Part shown: piece after piece, positions 16,073-24,739 of the stretch | Numbering within the stretch: the stretch's first letter is position 1 | Layout of the letters: every line of letters begins with the position of its first letter | DNA from: JACRLV01 sp045863555 | GTDB lineage: Bacteria; Planctomycetota; Phycisphaerae; UBA1845; Fen-1342 | DNA length: 64,000 nucleotides | Direction of reading: 5' to 3' | Assembly: GCA_045863555.1 (NCBI GenBank) | Contig: BTUU01000013.1 | Span: 62,001-126,000, forward strand | Position numbers and translations under genes: made by a program | Notes under the pieces: model-generated | Seen by the model: the letters and a program-made list of their open reading frames with translations, nothing else | Database searches by the model: none | Told to the model about the DNA's origin: nothing

Positions 16073-17497
16073 ATGTCCATGATCCATGCGCGCGCGGCGC
16101 CTTCCGCGCTCCGGTTCATCACACTTCTCGCCTCAGTCGCTCTTGTCACCTTCACGTCGGCCCAACCCCTCCCGCAGCCTCTGAATCGACCGCTGAGCTT
16201 CTCGATCGATTGGCAGAGCCCGCCGGTGGGCATGCTCGACACGTGCTTCAACTTCCCGATCACGGAGGGCGACATCCTCGCGCCCGCGTTCTTCGGGCCG
16301 CCGCTGCCGGGGCCCGCGCCGCTGCCGTGCATCCAGATCAGCGGCGGCTTCGGTCCGCCGATGCCGGGGCTTGCGCTGCCAACGCACCCCGCGGGCGTCG
16401 GCCATCCGCCGGGTGTGCCTGCGCGAATCGAAGTGGATGCGTTCTCGTTCGGCATGGACCAGGTGCCGACAGTGGCGAATCCGAATAACACCTACGTCGA
16501 GTGGTATTTCTCCGTCGATGAGTTCGCGACGGGGATCATGGGTACGCTGCTGCCGCCGGCCGTCTGGACGGAATCGTGGCTGGGCGGACCGGCCGAAGCG
16601 AGCGCCGACATTTTCGTCGACTTCGGCGTTCCGGGGTTCCTGCCTGCGCCGATGATCGCGCCGCGCGGCAACCATGATCTCGTCGATGGGAACGGCATGC
16701 CGCCGTTCGGTGGTCCGGGGCTCGGCCTGTTCGAGCCGAATCCGCCGACGCCGCAACTGCCGGCGGATCCCGGCACGAACATCGACGCGATCGACATCGA
16801 CTCGCCCGTGGGGCCGGGGATCCCGTTCCCGGTGTACTACTCGCTCGATTCGGCGTTTCCGGACACGCTTGAGGGCTTCCCGAACAGCGGGACGGCCGCG
16901 GCGCTCGGCTTCGCGGGCGGCGACGTACTGATCTGCCGCGGTCCGGGAGCGCCGCCGATGCTGTACGCACCCGCGGTGATGCTGGGCCTCGACATGTTCG
17001 GCCCCGATACGGACGACCTCGACGCGCTGGTGCTGTGGGAGAACGGCACGGGCGTGTATGAGCCGCCGCTGGGTCCGTTCAGCTGGCGCGGCGGTCAGAC
17101 CGACGCGGTCTTCTTCTCGATCCGGCGTGATTCGGCGATGATCAAGTTCGGCGCTCGTGACAGCCGGTGGGGGATGCCGATCGAGGAAGGCGACATCCTG
17201 ATGCCGCCGCCGCAGCCGGGCATGCCGCCGATGATGTGGATTCCGGCCGAGGTGCTCGGTCTGGCGACGGTCCGCAGCGGCACGGCCGTGGAGCCGTACG
17301 GGGATGATCTCGACGCGCTCGACGTGGCGTGCCGGATTCCGGGCGATCTTGATCGCGACGGAGATGTGGACATCACCGACCTCGCCATCCTGCTCGCCGC
17401 CTATGGCTCAACGGCCGGCGGCGATCTCAACGGCGACGGTGTTACTGACCTCACGGATCTGGCCATGTTGCTCAGCCAGTTCGGCCTGATCTGTTAG
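16073..17497 (+). CDS. Exported protein with internal repeats and C-terminal dockerin-like tail
   Basis: ATG at 16073 follows AAGGAGG at ideal distance, giving 474 residues. An N-terminal signal peptide (ALRFITLLASVALVTFTSAQ) is followed by a proline- and glycine-rich body. The body contains repeated units built on E/G-GDIL or GDVL, a proline-rich bulge, a PAxxLGL strand and a DDLDAL turn: GDVLICRGPGAPPML...DDLDALVLW near 285-325 and GDILMPPPQPGMPPM...DDLDALDVAC near 380-420, with a partial unit at the start. The C-terminus has the dockerin-like pair GDLDRDGDVDITDLAILL and GDLNGDGVTDLTDLAMLL. Function is unknown; surface or extracellular location is inferred from the signal peptide and tail. 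A strong hairpin follows. Confidence 0.82.
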   Translation: MSMIHARAAPSALRFITLLASVALVTFTSAQPLPQPLNRPLSFSIDWQSPPVGMLDTCFNFPITEGDILAPAFFGPPLPGPAPLPCIQISGGFGPPMPGLALPTHPAGVGHPPGVPARIEVDAFSFGMDQVPTVANPNNTYVEWYFSVDEFATGIMGTLLPPAVWTESWLGGPAEASADIFVDFGVPGFLPAPMIAPRGNHDLVDGNGMPPFGGPGLGLFEPNPPTPQLPADPGTNIDAIDIDSPVGPGIPFPVYYSLDSAFPDTLEGFPNSGTAAALGFAGGDVLICRGPGAPPMLYAPAVMLGLDMFGPDTDDLDALVLWENGTGVYEPPLGPFSWRGGQTDAVFFSIRRDSAMIKFGARDSRWGMPIEEGDILMPPPQPGMPPMMWIPAEVLGLATVRSGTAVEPYGDDLDALDVACRIPGDLDRDGDVDITDLAILLAAYGSTAGGDLNGDGVTDLTDLAMLLSQFGLIC

Positions 17498-17521
17498 AGG
17501 TCCCGCTCGCCGACGGTTTCG

Positions 17522-17560
17522 GGGACGGGCCGCGTTTCGCGCGGTCCGTCCCGCCGTTTC
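17522..17560 (+). terminator. Hairpin terminator after the second dockerin gene
   Basis: GGGACGGGCCGCG (17522-17534) pairs with CGCGGTCCGTCCC (17540-17552) with a single G-T wobble and a 5-base loop, followed by a short T-containing stretch (GCCGTTTC). Located 24 bases after the stop codon. Confidence 0.7.
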
Positions 17561-17674
17561 TCCGGCCGTCGTTCGGCCTGTTCCCGCGTGAAACAGAGGA
17601 ATTTCCGGCAATCGCTGCCGTCGTGCGATCGTCTTCCTGCCAGCGGGCGATCCGTTACGCGAGAGGAGGAGTCC

Positions 17675-18289
17675 ATGTTTCGAGCCGGCTTCCTGGCGGT
17701 GTCCGCGCTCAGCGCCGCCGCCGCCTGCGGGCAGGTCCTGCCGATGGACCCGTTTCTCGGCGACGTCCGCGACGACTACACGGGCTACACCACCAATCTC
17801 CCCGGCCTGATCGACTCCGCGATCACCGTCCTCGACGGCCATATGACGGTTCGCAGCCATGACGGCCGGACATTTGTGCACCTGATCACGAGTTCGAACC
17901 TTGGCGGCGACCTTGTGCAGCCGCGTTCGCCGTCGTACATGCTGGGCGTCACGGAGGGGCCGATGATCTGGGAGTTTCACCGGCCGGCGCGGGCGATCGG
18001 GGCGTGGTGGGAGTCGAACGCGGGGCTGAGCGGGGCGGTTGCGACGTTTTTCAATGAGTCGGGCGACGTGATCGGCGAGCAGGCGGTGAATATCCCCGCG
18101 CAAGGTCAGCAATGGGTCTGGAACGGGTGGTCGTCGAGCGAGGGCATCGCGCGGATTTCGTTTGACGGCAACGGCGTGCTGAACGGATTCATCTGGACGG
18201 ACGATGTGGAGTACATCGCGATTCCGGAGCCGGCGGCGGGGCTGCTGGTGCTCGCGGGCCTGGGGTTCCTGCGCCGTCGAGCGCCATAG
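17675..18289 (+). CDS. Exported PEP-CTERM protein
   Basis: The ATG follows GAGGAGGAG-type ribosome sequence at about 6 bases. The 204-residue product starts with MFRAGFLAVSALSAAAACGQ, a signal peptide, and ends IPEPAAGLLVLAGLGFLRRR, the PEP motif plus hydrophobic helix plus basic cluster that exosortase systems recognise. The middle contains FHRPARAIGAWWESNAGLSGAVATF, a strand pattern shared by many PEP-CTERM secreted proteins. It is probably exported and processed at the envelope; no exosortase is present in this window. Biological role is unknown. Confidence 0.85.
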   Translation: MFRAGFLAVSALSAAAACGQVLPMDPFLGDVRDDYTGYTTNLPGLIDSAITVLDGHMTVRSHDGRTFVHLITSSNLGGDLVQPRSPSYMLGVTEGPMIWEFHRPARAIGAWWESNAGLSGAVATFFNESGDVIGEQAVNIPAQGQQWVWNGWSSSEGIARISFDGNGVLNGFIWTDDVEYIAIPEPAAGLLVLAGLGFLRRRAP

Positions 18290-18378
18290 AGTATCTCCTT
18301 TATTGGCATGGCTATCCATCGGGAAGCCGATACACTGACTTCCATCGCTGCATTTGGTTGCGGCGAGGGAGCGGGCGT

Positions 18379-18699
18379 TTGCTGCACTCGCTGATCAACC
18401 TGCCGCGGTGGGCCCGGACGCTGGCCGCGATCGCCGGTCTGACGGTCGCCGCTGCCGCGTTTTGCGGCTTTTTCGGGGGCCAGCCGGCCGAGACCATTGC
18501 GCTCATGGTCGGCGCCACATTGATTACGATCAGCCAGCTCGCGGATCTTCGGCCGAATGCCGGGCGCGATCTCGAGGCACGGATTTTGCGCTGGAGCACC
18601 AAAGTCCTGCTCGCGATTGTCGTCGGAGGCTGGGTTTTCGTCTTCGTCGGATTGATCTATCTATGCGTGCGACACGGAACGATCTTCGTCGATTCTTGA
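18379..18699 (+). CDS. Small two-helix membrane protein, unknown
   Basis: The frame is open from TTG 18358, but TTG 18379 has GAGGGAG seven bases upstream and is preferred, giving about 106 residues. Two to three hydrophobic segments are visible: TLAAIAGLTVAAAAFCGFF, ETIALMVGATLITISQLA and LLAIVVGGWVFVFVGLIYLCV. A short cytoplasmic loop, LRPNAGRDLEARILRW, separates the latter two. I do not recognise the family. It ends 31 bases before the RpoC-like gene on the same strand, so the two could share a transcript. Confidence 0.6.
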   Translation: MLHSLINLPRWARTLAAIAGLTVAAAAFCGFFGGQPAETIALMVGATLITISQLADLRPNAGRDLEARILRWSTKVLLAIVVGGWVFVFVGLIYLCVRHGTIFVDS

Positions 18700-18730
18700 C
18701 GAGAACGGGCACACATCGGAGCGGCGCGGG

Positions 18731-19378
18731 ATGCGTCACCTGAACACGCTCGGGGTTCGTGCGCTCGCGGACGCGGAGATCCGGGCGATTTCATTCGGAC
18801 AGGTTCGGCTGCCGGATGCGCAGCCGAGCGGCGACTGGCGAGCGCTCAAGGGAACGCTCGGCGATCCGGCGACGTTCGGCCCGCGCAAGAGCTGGCGCTG
18901 CGCCTGCGGAAAGCTCTCGATTGAGCCCGGAGCGCTGAAGCTGATCTGCGACGTCTGCGGCGCGGTGGCCCATGACGCGCGGAGGCTTCGCCGCCGCCGA
19001 TTCGGCCATATCCAGCTTTTCAGGGAAATTCCGCACCCGCTTTTCACTGACTCGCGCATCTCCGTCGTCCCCGTCCTGCCGATTGCATTTCGTCGATCGA
19101 CGGGCATCACGGCCGGCCTGAACGCACTCTACGCGGCGGTTCTCCGCGCAAACGCGGCTTGCGACAACGGCGTGGAGCGGCAGGTTGCGCGGCTCCACTG
19201 TCATGAGTGGATCGACGGGGCGGTGCGCTCGCCGCGGCCGCTCTCGATCCTGATGTGCCTCCGGGTTTCGTTGGGGGTCGCGGCACGGGAGATGATCTTT
19301 CTGCACGGGCTGGGCGCAGCGCTGGAAGTGGCGGAGCCGTTTCGGGAGGCGGACCGGCGGAACCACGGCGAAAGCTGA
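18731..19378 (+). CDS. Miniature RNA polymerase beta-prime (RpoC)-like protein
   Basis: The 215-residue protein follows the order of conserved segments at the N-terminus of RpoC but omits most of the subunit. IRAISFGQVRLP matches the IRSWSFGEV entry. FGPRKSWRCACGK...LICDVCGAVA matches the beta-prime zinc site (FGPVKDYECLCGK...VICEKCGVEV), with cysteines at 57, 59, 73 and 76. RRRRFGHIQL matches RRERMGHIEL. ISVVPVLPIAFR and then GLNALYAAVLRANA match the VLPVLPPDLRP and DLNDLYRRVINRNN segments, which in RpoC lie about 200 residues further on. The long clamp helices and everything from the catalytic NADFDGD motif onward are missing, so it cannot be a polymerase by itself. A regulator, inhibitor or degenerate paralogue are possible. 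Confidence 0.7.
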   Translation: MRHLNTLGVRALADAEIRAISFGQVRLPDAQPSGDWRALKGTLGDPATFGPRKSWRCACGKLSIEPGALKLICDVCGAVAHDARRLRRRRFGHIQLFREIPHPLFTDSRISVVPVLPIAFRRSTGITAGLNALYAAVLRANAACDNGVERQVARLHCHEWIDGAVRSPRPLSILMCLRVSLGVAAREMIFLHGLGAALEVAEPFREADRRNHGES

Positions 19379-19472
19379 CCGTGCGCGCGGTTTCGCGCAC
19401 ATGCAGCGCCTTTTCCCGCAGCCCGCAGATGCGGCCGACGCTCGGTGGACGCAGCGCGTCCGACCTCACCGG

Positions 19473-19501
19473 ACGACACCGCGCACGCCTTGTTCTATAA
19501 T
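19473..19501 (+). promoter_or_regulatory. Predicted promoter of the sdh operon
   Basis: A perfect TATAAT at 19496-19501 is preceded 17 bases earlier by ACGACA (four of six matches to TTGACA). It lies about 50 bases before the GTG start of sdhC, in an otherwise very GC-rich stretch. Confidence 0.55.
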
Positions 19502-19552
19502 CGGGAACTTCATGAGCGACGCCACTGACGGCGCCGCGCTGGAGTTGATCCC

Positions 19553-20293
19553 GTGACTCAACCGGCCGAAGCCTGGCTGCAGCGAAATCACTTCCTGCTG
19601 CGGCGCCTGCACTCGCTGAGCGGAATCGTGCCCGTGGGCGCGTTTCTGCTCGTTCACCTGTTCACGAACTCGCTCGCGGCCTGGGATTCGGCCTCGTTCG
19701 ACCAGCACGTGAAGGACATCCACCATATTCCCTACCTGCCGGTGGTGGAGCTGCTCTTCATCTTCCTGCCGATCGCGTTTCACGCCGGCTACGGCATCGT
19801 GATCGCGAAGACGGGCAGGTCGAACGTGCAGCAGTACGGCTACGCGGACAACTGGCGCTACACGCTCCAACGGGTGACGGGCTGGGTGGCGCTGGTGTTC
19901 ATTCTGATCCACCTCGGGCACTACCGCTTCGCGCACTGGTTCGGCGGCAGTCACTACCAGGACGTCGTCGCGGCGGGCACGACGCCCTTCGACATCACGG
20001 CGATCGGCTTTACGCTCGGCCTGCCGAAGACGGTCTGGCTGCTGCTTTACTCGGCGGGGCTGATCGCGTCGATCTTCCATTTCTGCAATGGAATCTGCAC
20101 GTTCTGCATCACGTGGGGCATCACGGTCAACGACGCGTCGCGGCGGAAGGTGTCGGTCGCGGCGGCGGGGCTGGCGCTGGTGCTGACGGTCTGGGGTTTC
20201 AGCTCGCTGGCGGCGCTGGCGGGCGGACCGAAAGCGGAGTCGAAGAAGACGGCGGCGGCCGGGATCACGCTCGTGCGTGCGGGGGAGAATTGA
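19553..20293 (+). CDS. sdhC: Succinate dehydrogenase cytochrome b558 subunit
   Basis: The 246-residue integral membrane protein resembles the five-helix cytochrome b subunit of type B succinate:quinone reductases (Bacillus/Wolinella type). Histidines that can hold two hemes occur in the helices: RRLHSLSGIVPVGAFLLVHL, AFHAGYGIVI, FILIHLGHYRF and SIFHFCNGICTFCIT. It anchors SdhAB and passes electrons to quinone. The GTG start has GGAG about nine bases upstream, and sdhA begins three bases after the stop. Its last 30 residues are alanine-rich and hydrophilic, an extension beyond the last helix. A single subunit C without SdhD is normal for this type. Confidence 0.92.
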   Translation: MTQPAEAWLQRNHFLLRRLHSLSGIVPVGAFLLVHLFTNSLAAWDSASFDQHVKDIHHIPYLPVVELLFIFLPIAFHAGYGIVIAKTGRSNVQQYGYADNWRYTLQRVTGWVALVFILIHLGHYRFAHWFGGSHYQDVVAAGTTPFDITAIGFTLGLPKTVWLLLYSAGLIASIFHFCNGICTFCITWGITVNDASRRKVSVAAAGLALVLTVWGFSSLAALAGGPKAESKKTAAAGITLVRAGEN

Positions 20294-20296
20294 GCG

Positions 20297-22306
20297 ATGG
20301 CCAAGCAGCGCGTCGTGATAGTCGGGGGCGGTCTCGCGGGTCTGGCGGCGGCGATGCGGCTGGCCGAGGACGAGGTTTCCGTCGATCTCATCAGCATGGT
20401 GCCGGTGAAGCGCAGCCACTCGGTCTGCGCCCAGGGGGGCATCAACTGCTGCAACAAGTTTACGCGGAGCCAGGGCGACTCGGAGTGGAACCACTTCGAC
20501 GACACGGCCTACGGCGGCGAGTTTTTGAACAACCAGCCGCCGATCAAGGAAATGTGCGACTGGGCGCCGAAGATCATCGACCTGGCCGACCGGCTGGGCG
20601 TGCCCTTCAACCGCTCGCCGGAAGGCAACCTCGCGGTGCGGCGCTTCGGCGGCACGCTCTACAAGCGGACGATCTACGCGGGCGCATCGACCGGCCAGCA
20701 GTTGCTCTACTCGCTCGACGAGCAGGTGCGGCGCTGGGAGGCCGAGGGGCGGATCACGAAATATGAATTCTGGGAGTTCCTCGGGCCGGTGCTGGATGCG
20801 AGTGGCGTCTGCCGCGGCGCGATCGCGCAGGACATGTTCTCGCTGGAGATCCGCGCGTTTCCCGCGGATGCGGTGATCCTTGCGACGGGCGGCTGCGGGT
20901 TGATCTTCGGCAAGTCGACGATGTCGATGGTCTGCACGGGCGGAGCGAACGCGCGGGCGTACCAGGCGGGGGCGATCTACGCGAACGGCGAGTTCGTGCA
21001 GGTGCACCCGACGGCGATCCCCGGGGCGGACAAGCTGCGGCTCATCAGCGAGGCCGCCCGCGGCGAAGCGGGCCGCGTCTGGGTGCCGCGCAAACAGGGC
21101 GACACGCGCCATCCCAACCAGATCCCCGAGGGCGAGCGGCTCTATTTCCTCGAAGAGAAATACCCGACGTACAAGAATCTCGTGCCGCGCGACATCGCGA
21201 CGCGCGAGATCTTCGCCATGTGCCGGGCCGGCTACAGCGTCGATCCGCACACGTACGCGGTCTATCTCGACCTGACCGAGCGGGCGACGGGCATCAAGCG
21301 CGAAGTTTTGCACCACAAGCTCGGCGCGATCCTCGAAATCTACGAGAAATTCGTCGGCACCGACCCGCTCGACGAGCCGATGAAGATCTTCCCGGCCGTG
21401 CACTACAGCATGGGCGGGCTGTGGGTCGATTTCGAGGCCGACGCAAAGACGGGCGGCCTGCGGCTCGACTCGCCGCGCAATCAGCAGACGAACGTGCCCG
21501 GCCTCTTCGCGATCGGCGAGGCGGACTACCAGTATCACGGCGCGAATCGCCTCGGTGCGAATTCGCTGCTGAGCTGCATCTTCGCCGGCTTGATCATGGG
21601 TCCGGCGATCCGCTCGTGGTTGAAGATGGTCCCCGGCGGCGGCGCGGCGGCGACGGCGGCGAGCCTCTTCGAAGGCGAGGTCGGCCGGCACAAGGATGCG
21701 CTCAAGAACCTGATCGGCCGGAGCGGCAGCGAGAACCCCTACCTGATCCACCGGGAGCTCGGCGAGCTGATGACGCGCAACTGCACGGTCGTCCGCAACA
21801 ACGCCGATCTGAAGGCGACGCTCGGCGCGATCGACGGCCTGATGGACCGCTGGCGCAATGCTCCGCTGAGCGACAAGGGCCAGTGGACGAATCAGAACCT
21901 CAGCTTCACCCGCGCGCTGGGCGACATGATCGTGCTGGCAAAGGTCATCGCGCATGGCGCGCTGCTCCGCGATGAGTGCCGCGGGGCCCATTACAAGCCG
22001 GAATTCGAGATCCCCGCGCCCACGGCGGCCGGCGGGGCGGAGCTCCAGCAGCAGGCGGAGAGCTGGTGCGCCCGTTACTACGAGCAGAACTGCAAGTGGC
22101 TGAAGACGACGCTCGCGCGGCATTCGCCGAGCGGGCCGCAGTTCAGCTATGAGCCGGTCAGCGTGGACCTGATTCCGCCGCGGCCGCGCACCTACGGCGT
22201 GCGCGGGGCGGAGATCATCGAGCGGGTCTGGAAGCAGTCGTATGCGAAGCGGCCGCTGAACACGAACGCGGAAACCAGGGCGACGGCGGAGACGGTGACG
22301 GCATGA
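20297..22306 (+). CDS. sdhA: Succinate dehydrogenase flavoprotein subunit
   Basis: The 669-residue protein has an N-terminal Rossmann FAD motif (VVIVGGGLAGLAAAMRLA), the RSHSVCAQGGIN stretch with the histidine that binds FAD covalently, the substrate loop HPTAIPGADKLRLISEAARGEAG and the C-terminal capping region with HGANRLGANSLLSCIFAG. It oxidises succinate to fumarate at the cytoplasmic face of the membrane. Length and the DEPMKIFPAVHYSMGGLWVD motif fit the type B family shared with fumarate reductases. The stop overlaps the sdhB start by four bases, coupling their translation. Confidence 0.96.
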   Translation: MAKQRVVIVGGGLAGLAAAMRLAEDEVSVDLISMVPVKRSHSVCAQGGINCCNKFTRSQGDSEWNHFDDTAYGGEFLNNQPPIKEMCDWAPKIIDLADRLGVPFNRSPEGNLAVRRFGGTLYKRTIYAGASTGQQLLYSLDEQVRRWEAEGRITKYEFWEFLGPVLDASGVCRGAIAQDMFSLEIRAFPADAVILATGGCGLIFGKSTMSMVCTGGANARAYQAGAIYANGEFVQVHPTAIPGADKLRLISEAARGEAGRVWVPRKQGDTRHPNQIPEGERLYFLEEKYPTYKNLVPRDIATREIFAMCRAGYSVDPHTYAVYLDLTERATGIKREVLHHKLGAILEIYEKFVGTDPLDEPMKIFPAVHYSMGGLWVDFEADAKTGGLRLDSPRNQQTNVPGLFAIGEADYQYHGANRLGANSLLSCIFAGLIMGPAIRSWLKMVPGGGAAATAASLFEGEVGRHKDALKNLIGRSGSENPYLIHRELGELMTRNCTVVRNNADLKATLGAIDGLMDRWRNAPLSDKGQWTNQNLSFTRALGDMIVLAKVIAHGALLRDECRGAHYKPEFEIPAPTAAGGAELQQQAESWCARYYEQNCKWLKTTLARHSPSGPQFSYEPVSVDLIPPRPRTYGVRGAEIIERVWKQSYAKRPLNTNAETRATAETVTA

Positions 22307-23058
22307 GCAACAAGATCAAGATCACAGTGCAACGGCAGGACGATCGCGACGGTCGGCCCTATTCGCAGACGTTCGAGATCGAGCGCAAGGCCCAGATGAA
22401 CGTCATCTCCTGCCTCCAGGAGATCGCCGCCCATCCGGTCACCGTCGAGGGCAAGGAGACGACGCCGGTAGCGTGGGACTGCAACTGCCTCGAAGAGGTC
22501 TGCGGGGCGTGCAGCATGGTCATCAACGGCCGCGTGCGGCAGGCGTGCACGGCGCTGGTCGACAACCTGCTCAAGGATAGGCCCGAGATCGACCTGCGGC
22601 CGATGACGAAATTCCCGGTCGTGCGCGACCTGTTCGTCGAGCGGGGGCGGATGTTCAAGGCGCTCAAGCAGGTGCGGGCGTGGGTGCCGGTGGACACGTA
22701 CGGCCATCTCGGCGAGGGACCGATCGTCGAGCCGGAGGTCGCGGACCGGCGCTATGCGCTGTCGTGCTGCATGACGTGCGGCTGCTGCCTGGAGGTCTGT
22801 CCGCAGGTGAACGAGGGCAGCGACTTCATCGGTCCGCAGGCGATCGGCCAGGCGGCGCTGTTCAATGAGCACCCCACGGGCAAGATGTCCGCGGGCGAGC
22901 GGCTCGAAGCGCTGATGGGCCCCGGGGGCATCACCGACTGCGGGAATGCGCAGAACTGCGTGAAGGCGTGCCCGAAGAGCGTGCCGCTGACGTGGGCGAT
23001 CGGCAAGATCGGCCGCGACACGACGGTGCACGCGTTTAACAAGTTCTTTACAAAGTGA
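22303..23058 (+). CDS. sdhB: Succinate dehydrogenase iron-sulfur subunit
   Basis: The 251-residue protein carries the three cluster sites in the usual order: CNCLEEVCGACSMVINGR and a following RQAC for [2Fe-2S], CMTCGCCLEVCP for [4Fe-4S], and a CGNAQNCVKACPKS region for the remaining clusters, near residues 205-230. It passes electrons from SdhA flavin to the cytochrome b subunit. ATG overlaps the sdhA stop by four bases. This is the last gene of the operon; no terminator of clear strength follows. Confidence 0.96.
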   Translation: MSNKIKITVQRQDDRDGRPYSQTFEIERKAQMNVISCLQEIAAHPVTVEGKETTPVAWDCNCLEEVCGACSMVINGRVRQACTALVDNLLKDRPEIDLRPMTKFPVVRDLFVERGRMFKALKQVRAWVPVDTYGHLGEGPIVEPEVADRRYALSCCMTCGCCLEVCPQVNEGSDFIGPQAIGQAALFNEHPTGKMSAGERLEALMGPGGITDCGNAQNCVKACPKSVPLTWAIGKIGRDTTVHAFNKFFTK

Positions 23059-23196
23059 CGCCGCCTCGTCAGCGCGTGATTTGCGAATAGGCACACGGGC
23101 CACTCGCACGTCCGCGGTGCGCGCTGTATGCTCGACCCGAGCAATCCAACGAGGCATGCGGTCGCCTCGGAACCTGATACAACCTGGGAGCGCCAG

Positions 23197-24690
23197 ATGC
23201 GAAGCACAAGCGTCGCCGCGTGCATCGGCTTCGTTGTTGCAGCCCACACCGGTTTTTCACAGACGATGGAGAGCAGCGCAGCGCTCGACGAGCGGGCCGC
23301 GCAGCTCGAGAAGCGGATCGAGGCGCAGCAGAAGCGGCTGGAGAATCTCCAGTCCACGCTCGCTTCGTCGTCGAGCCAGGACGTCGAGGCGGCGCGGACG
23401 GAGGCGCTGAAGGCGCAGATCCGCGAGGTGCTGGGCGAGCGCGAGTTCCGCGAGAGCCTGATGGGCTCGACGATGCAGGCGGGCTATGACAAGGGCTTCT
23501 ACGTCAAGAGCTCGGACGAGAAGTTTCTGATGAAGTTCTACGGCCTGCTCCAGGTGCGCTGGGACTGGTACAGCACGCGGGCGTCGAATCGCTACCGCAA
23601 CCCCGGCGCGCAGCGCGATGACCGTACCGGGTTTGAGATCCCGCGGGCGCGTTTCGGCATCCAGGGCCACGTCTATTCGAAGGACCTCACCTACCTGCTT
23701 GAGCTGCGCAGCGACGCGGGCCGGCAGAACGACACGGACATCGAGAGCGCGTATTTGAATTACCGGTTCCGCGACGAATTCCAGATTCGTGCGGGGACGT
23801 TCCGGCTGGCGTCGACGCGGGCGCAGGTCACGTCGAGCAGCAAGCAGCAGGCGATCGACCGGGTGCCGGTGGACGCGGTCTTCGGGCTGGGAGTCGGCAC
23901 GGGCGTGCGGTTCTGGGGTCTGCTGTTCGACAAGCGGCTGGAATACAACATCGACGTCGTCAACTCGCTGAACAACCAGAACAACCGAGTCATCAGCCCC
24001 GATCCGTCAGAGCTCGACGGCAACCCCGCGATCCTCTTCCGCACGGTCTGGCACGCGCTGGGCGACGATCCCGTCAACGACTGCAAGCTGCTGAGCGATC
24101 TGCCCAAACACACGTCGCCGGCGCTCGATATCGGTTTTCATTACGCGTTCAACGACGACGCCGGCGACCGCGGCACGACGCGCATCCCGTTTCCGCTCGT
24201 CAGCGGCCCCGGCCAGGGCGGGTTCGGCCTGACGACGACCAACGGCCTTCAGATTCACCAGTTCGGCTGGGACGGCGTCTTCAAGTACATGGGCTTCTCG
24301 GCCACCGGCGAGTACATCCTGCGGATCGTCGACGTGCGCCAGGCCGACACCCGGCCGTTCGCGCCGTGGTATCTGCTTACCACGGACAGCTCGACCGTCG
24401 CCCAGCACGGCGCTTACGTGCAGGTGGGGTACTTCCTGCCGATCGCCGGGCTTGAGGACAAGCTGGAAGCCATCGCCCGCGTGGGGGGCATCTCCACTCT
24501 GGCGGGCGAGCGCGAAGGCACGTGGGAGTACTCGGCCGGGTTCAATTACTACTTCTTCGGCAACGACGTGAAGCTCCAGATGGACGTGACCAAGGTCTCC
24601 GAGGTGCCGATTTCCAGCACGGCGTCGAGCATGGCCAACGTGAATGACGACGCGCTGGTCTTCCGGATGCAGATGCAGCTGGCGTTCTGA
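23197..24690 (+). CDS. Outer-membrane porin (OprO/OprP-like) with N-terminal coiled coil
   Basis: ATG at 23197, after GGGAG, gives 497 residues starting with a signal sequence (MRSTSVAACIGFVVAAHTGFSQ). A coiled coil follows (ALDERAAQLEKRIEAQQKRLENLQ), then a long beta-barrel-like region with alternating aromatic strands (FYGLLQVRWDWYST, LTYLLELRSDAG, FQIRAGTFRLAST) and a terminal strand ending MQMQLAF, with the C-terminal phenylalanine typical of BAM substrates. The pattern matches the phosphate-selective porin O/P family, which is often found as a generic porin in planctomycetes and delta-proteobacteria. Selectivity cannot be predicted. The N-terminal coiled coil may contact the cell wall. 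Confidence 0.85.
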   Translation: MRSTSVAACIGFVVAAHTGFSQTMESSAALDERAAQLEKRIEAQQKRLENLQSTLASSSSQDVEAARTEALKAQIREVLGEREFRESLMGSTMQAGYDKGFYVKSSDEKFLMKFYGLLQVRWDWYSTRASNRYRNPGAQRDDRTGFEIPRARFGIQGHVYSKDLTYLLELRSDAGRQNDTDIESAYLNYRFRDEFQIRAGTFRLASTRAQVTSSSKQQAIDRVPVDAVFGLGVGTGVRFWGLLFDKRLEYNIDVVNSLNNQNNRVISPDPSELDGNPAILFRTVWHALGDDPVNDCKLLSDLPKHTSPALDIGFHYAFNDDAGDRGTTRIPFPLVSGPGQGGFGLTTTNGLQIHQFGWDGVFKYMGFSATGEYILRIVDVRQADTRPFAPWYLLTTDSSTVAQHGAYVQVGYFLPIAGLEDKLEAIARVGGISTLAGEREGTWEYSAGFNYYFFGNDVKLQMDVTKVSEVPISSTASSMANVNDDALVFRMQMQLAF

Positions 24691-24739
24691 TCACCTCCGC
24701 CCGGCGCGCCGCGGCAGGGTGCGGGTATCATCTCGCGCG

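Noticed and set aside
19466..22123. 885-codon minus-strand open frame across sdhCAB
   Set aside because: It is the antisense shadow of sdhC and sdhA, which are unmistakable; the translated product is arginine-rich with no domain.
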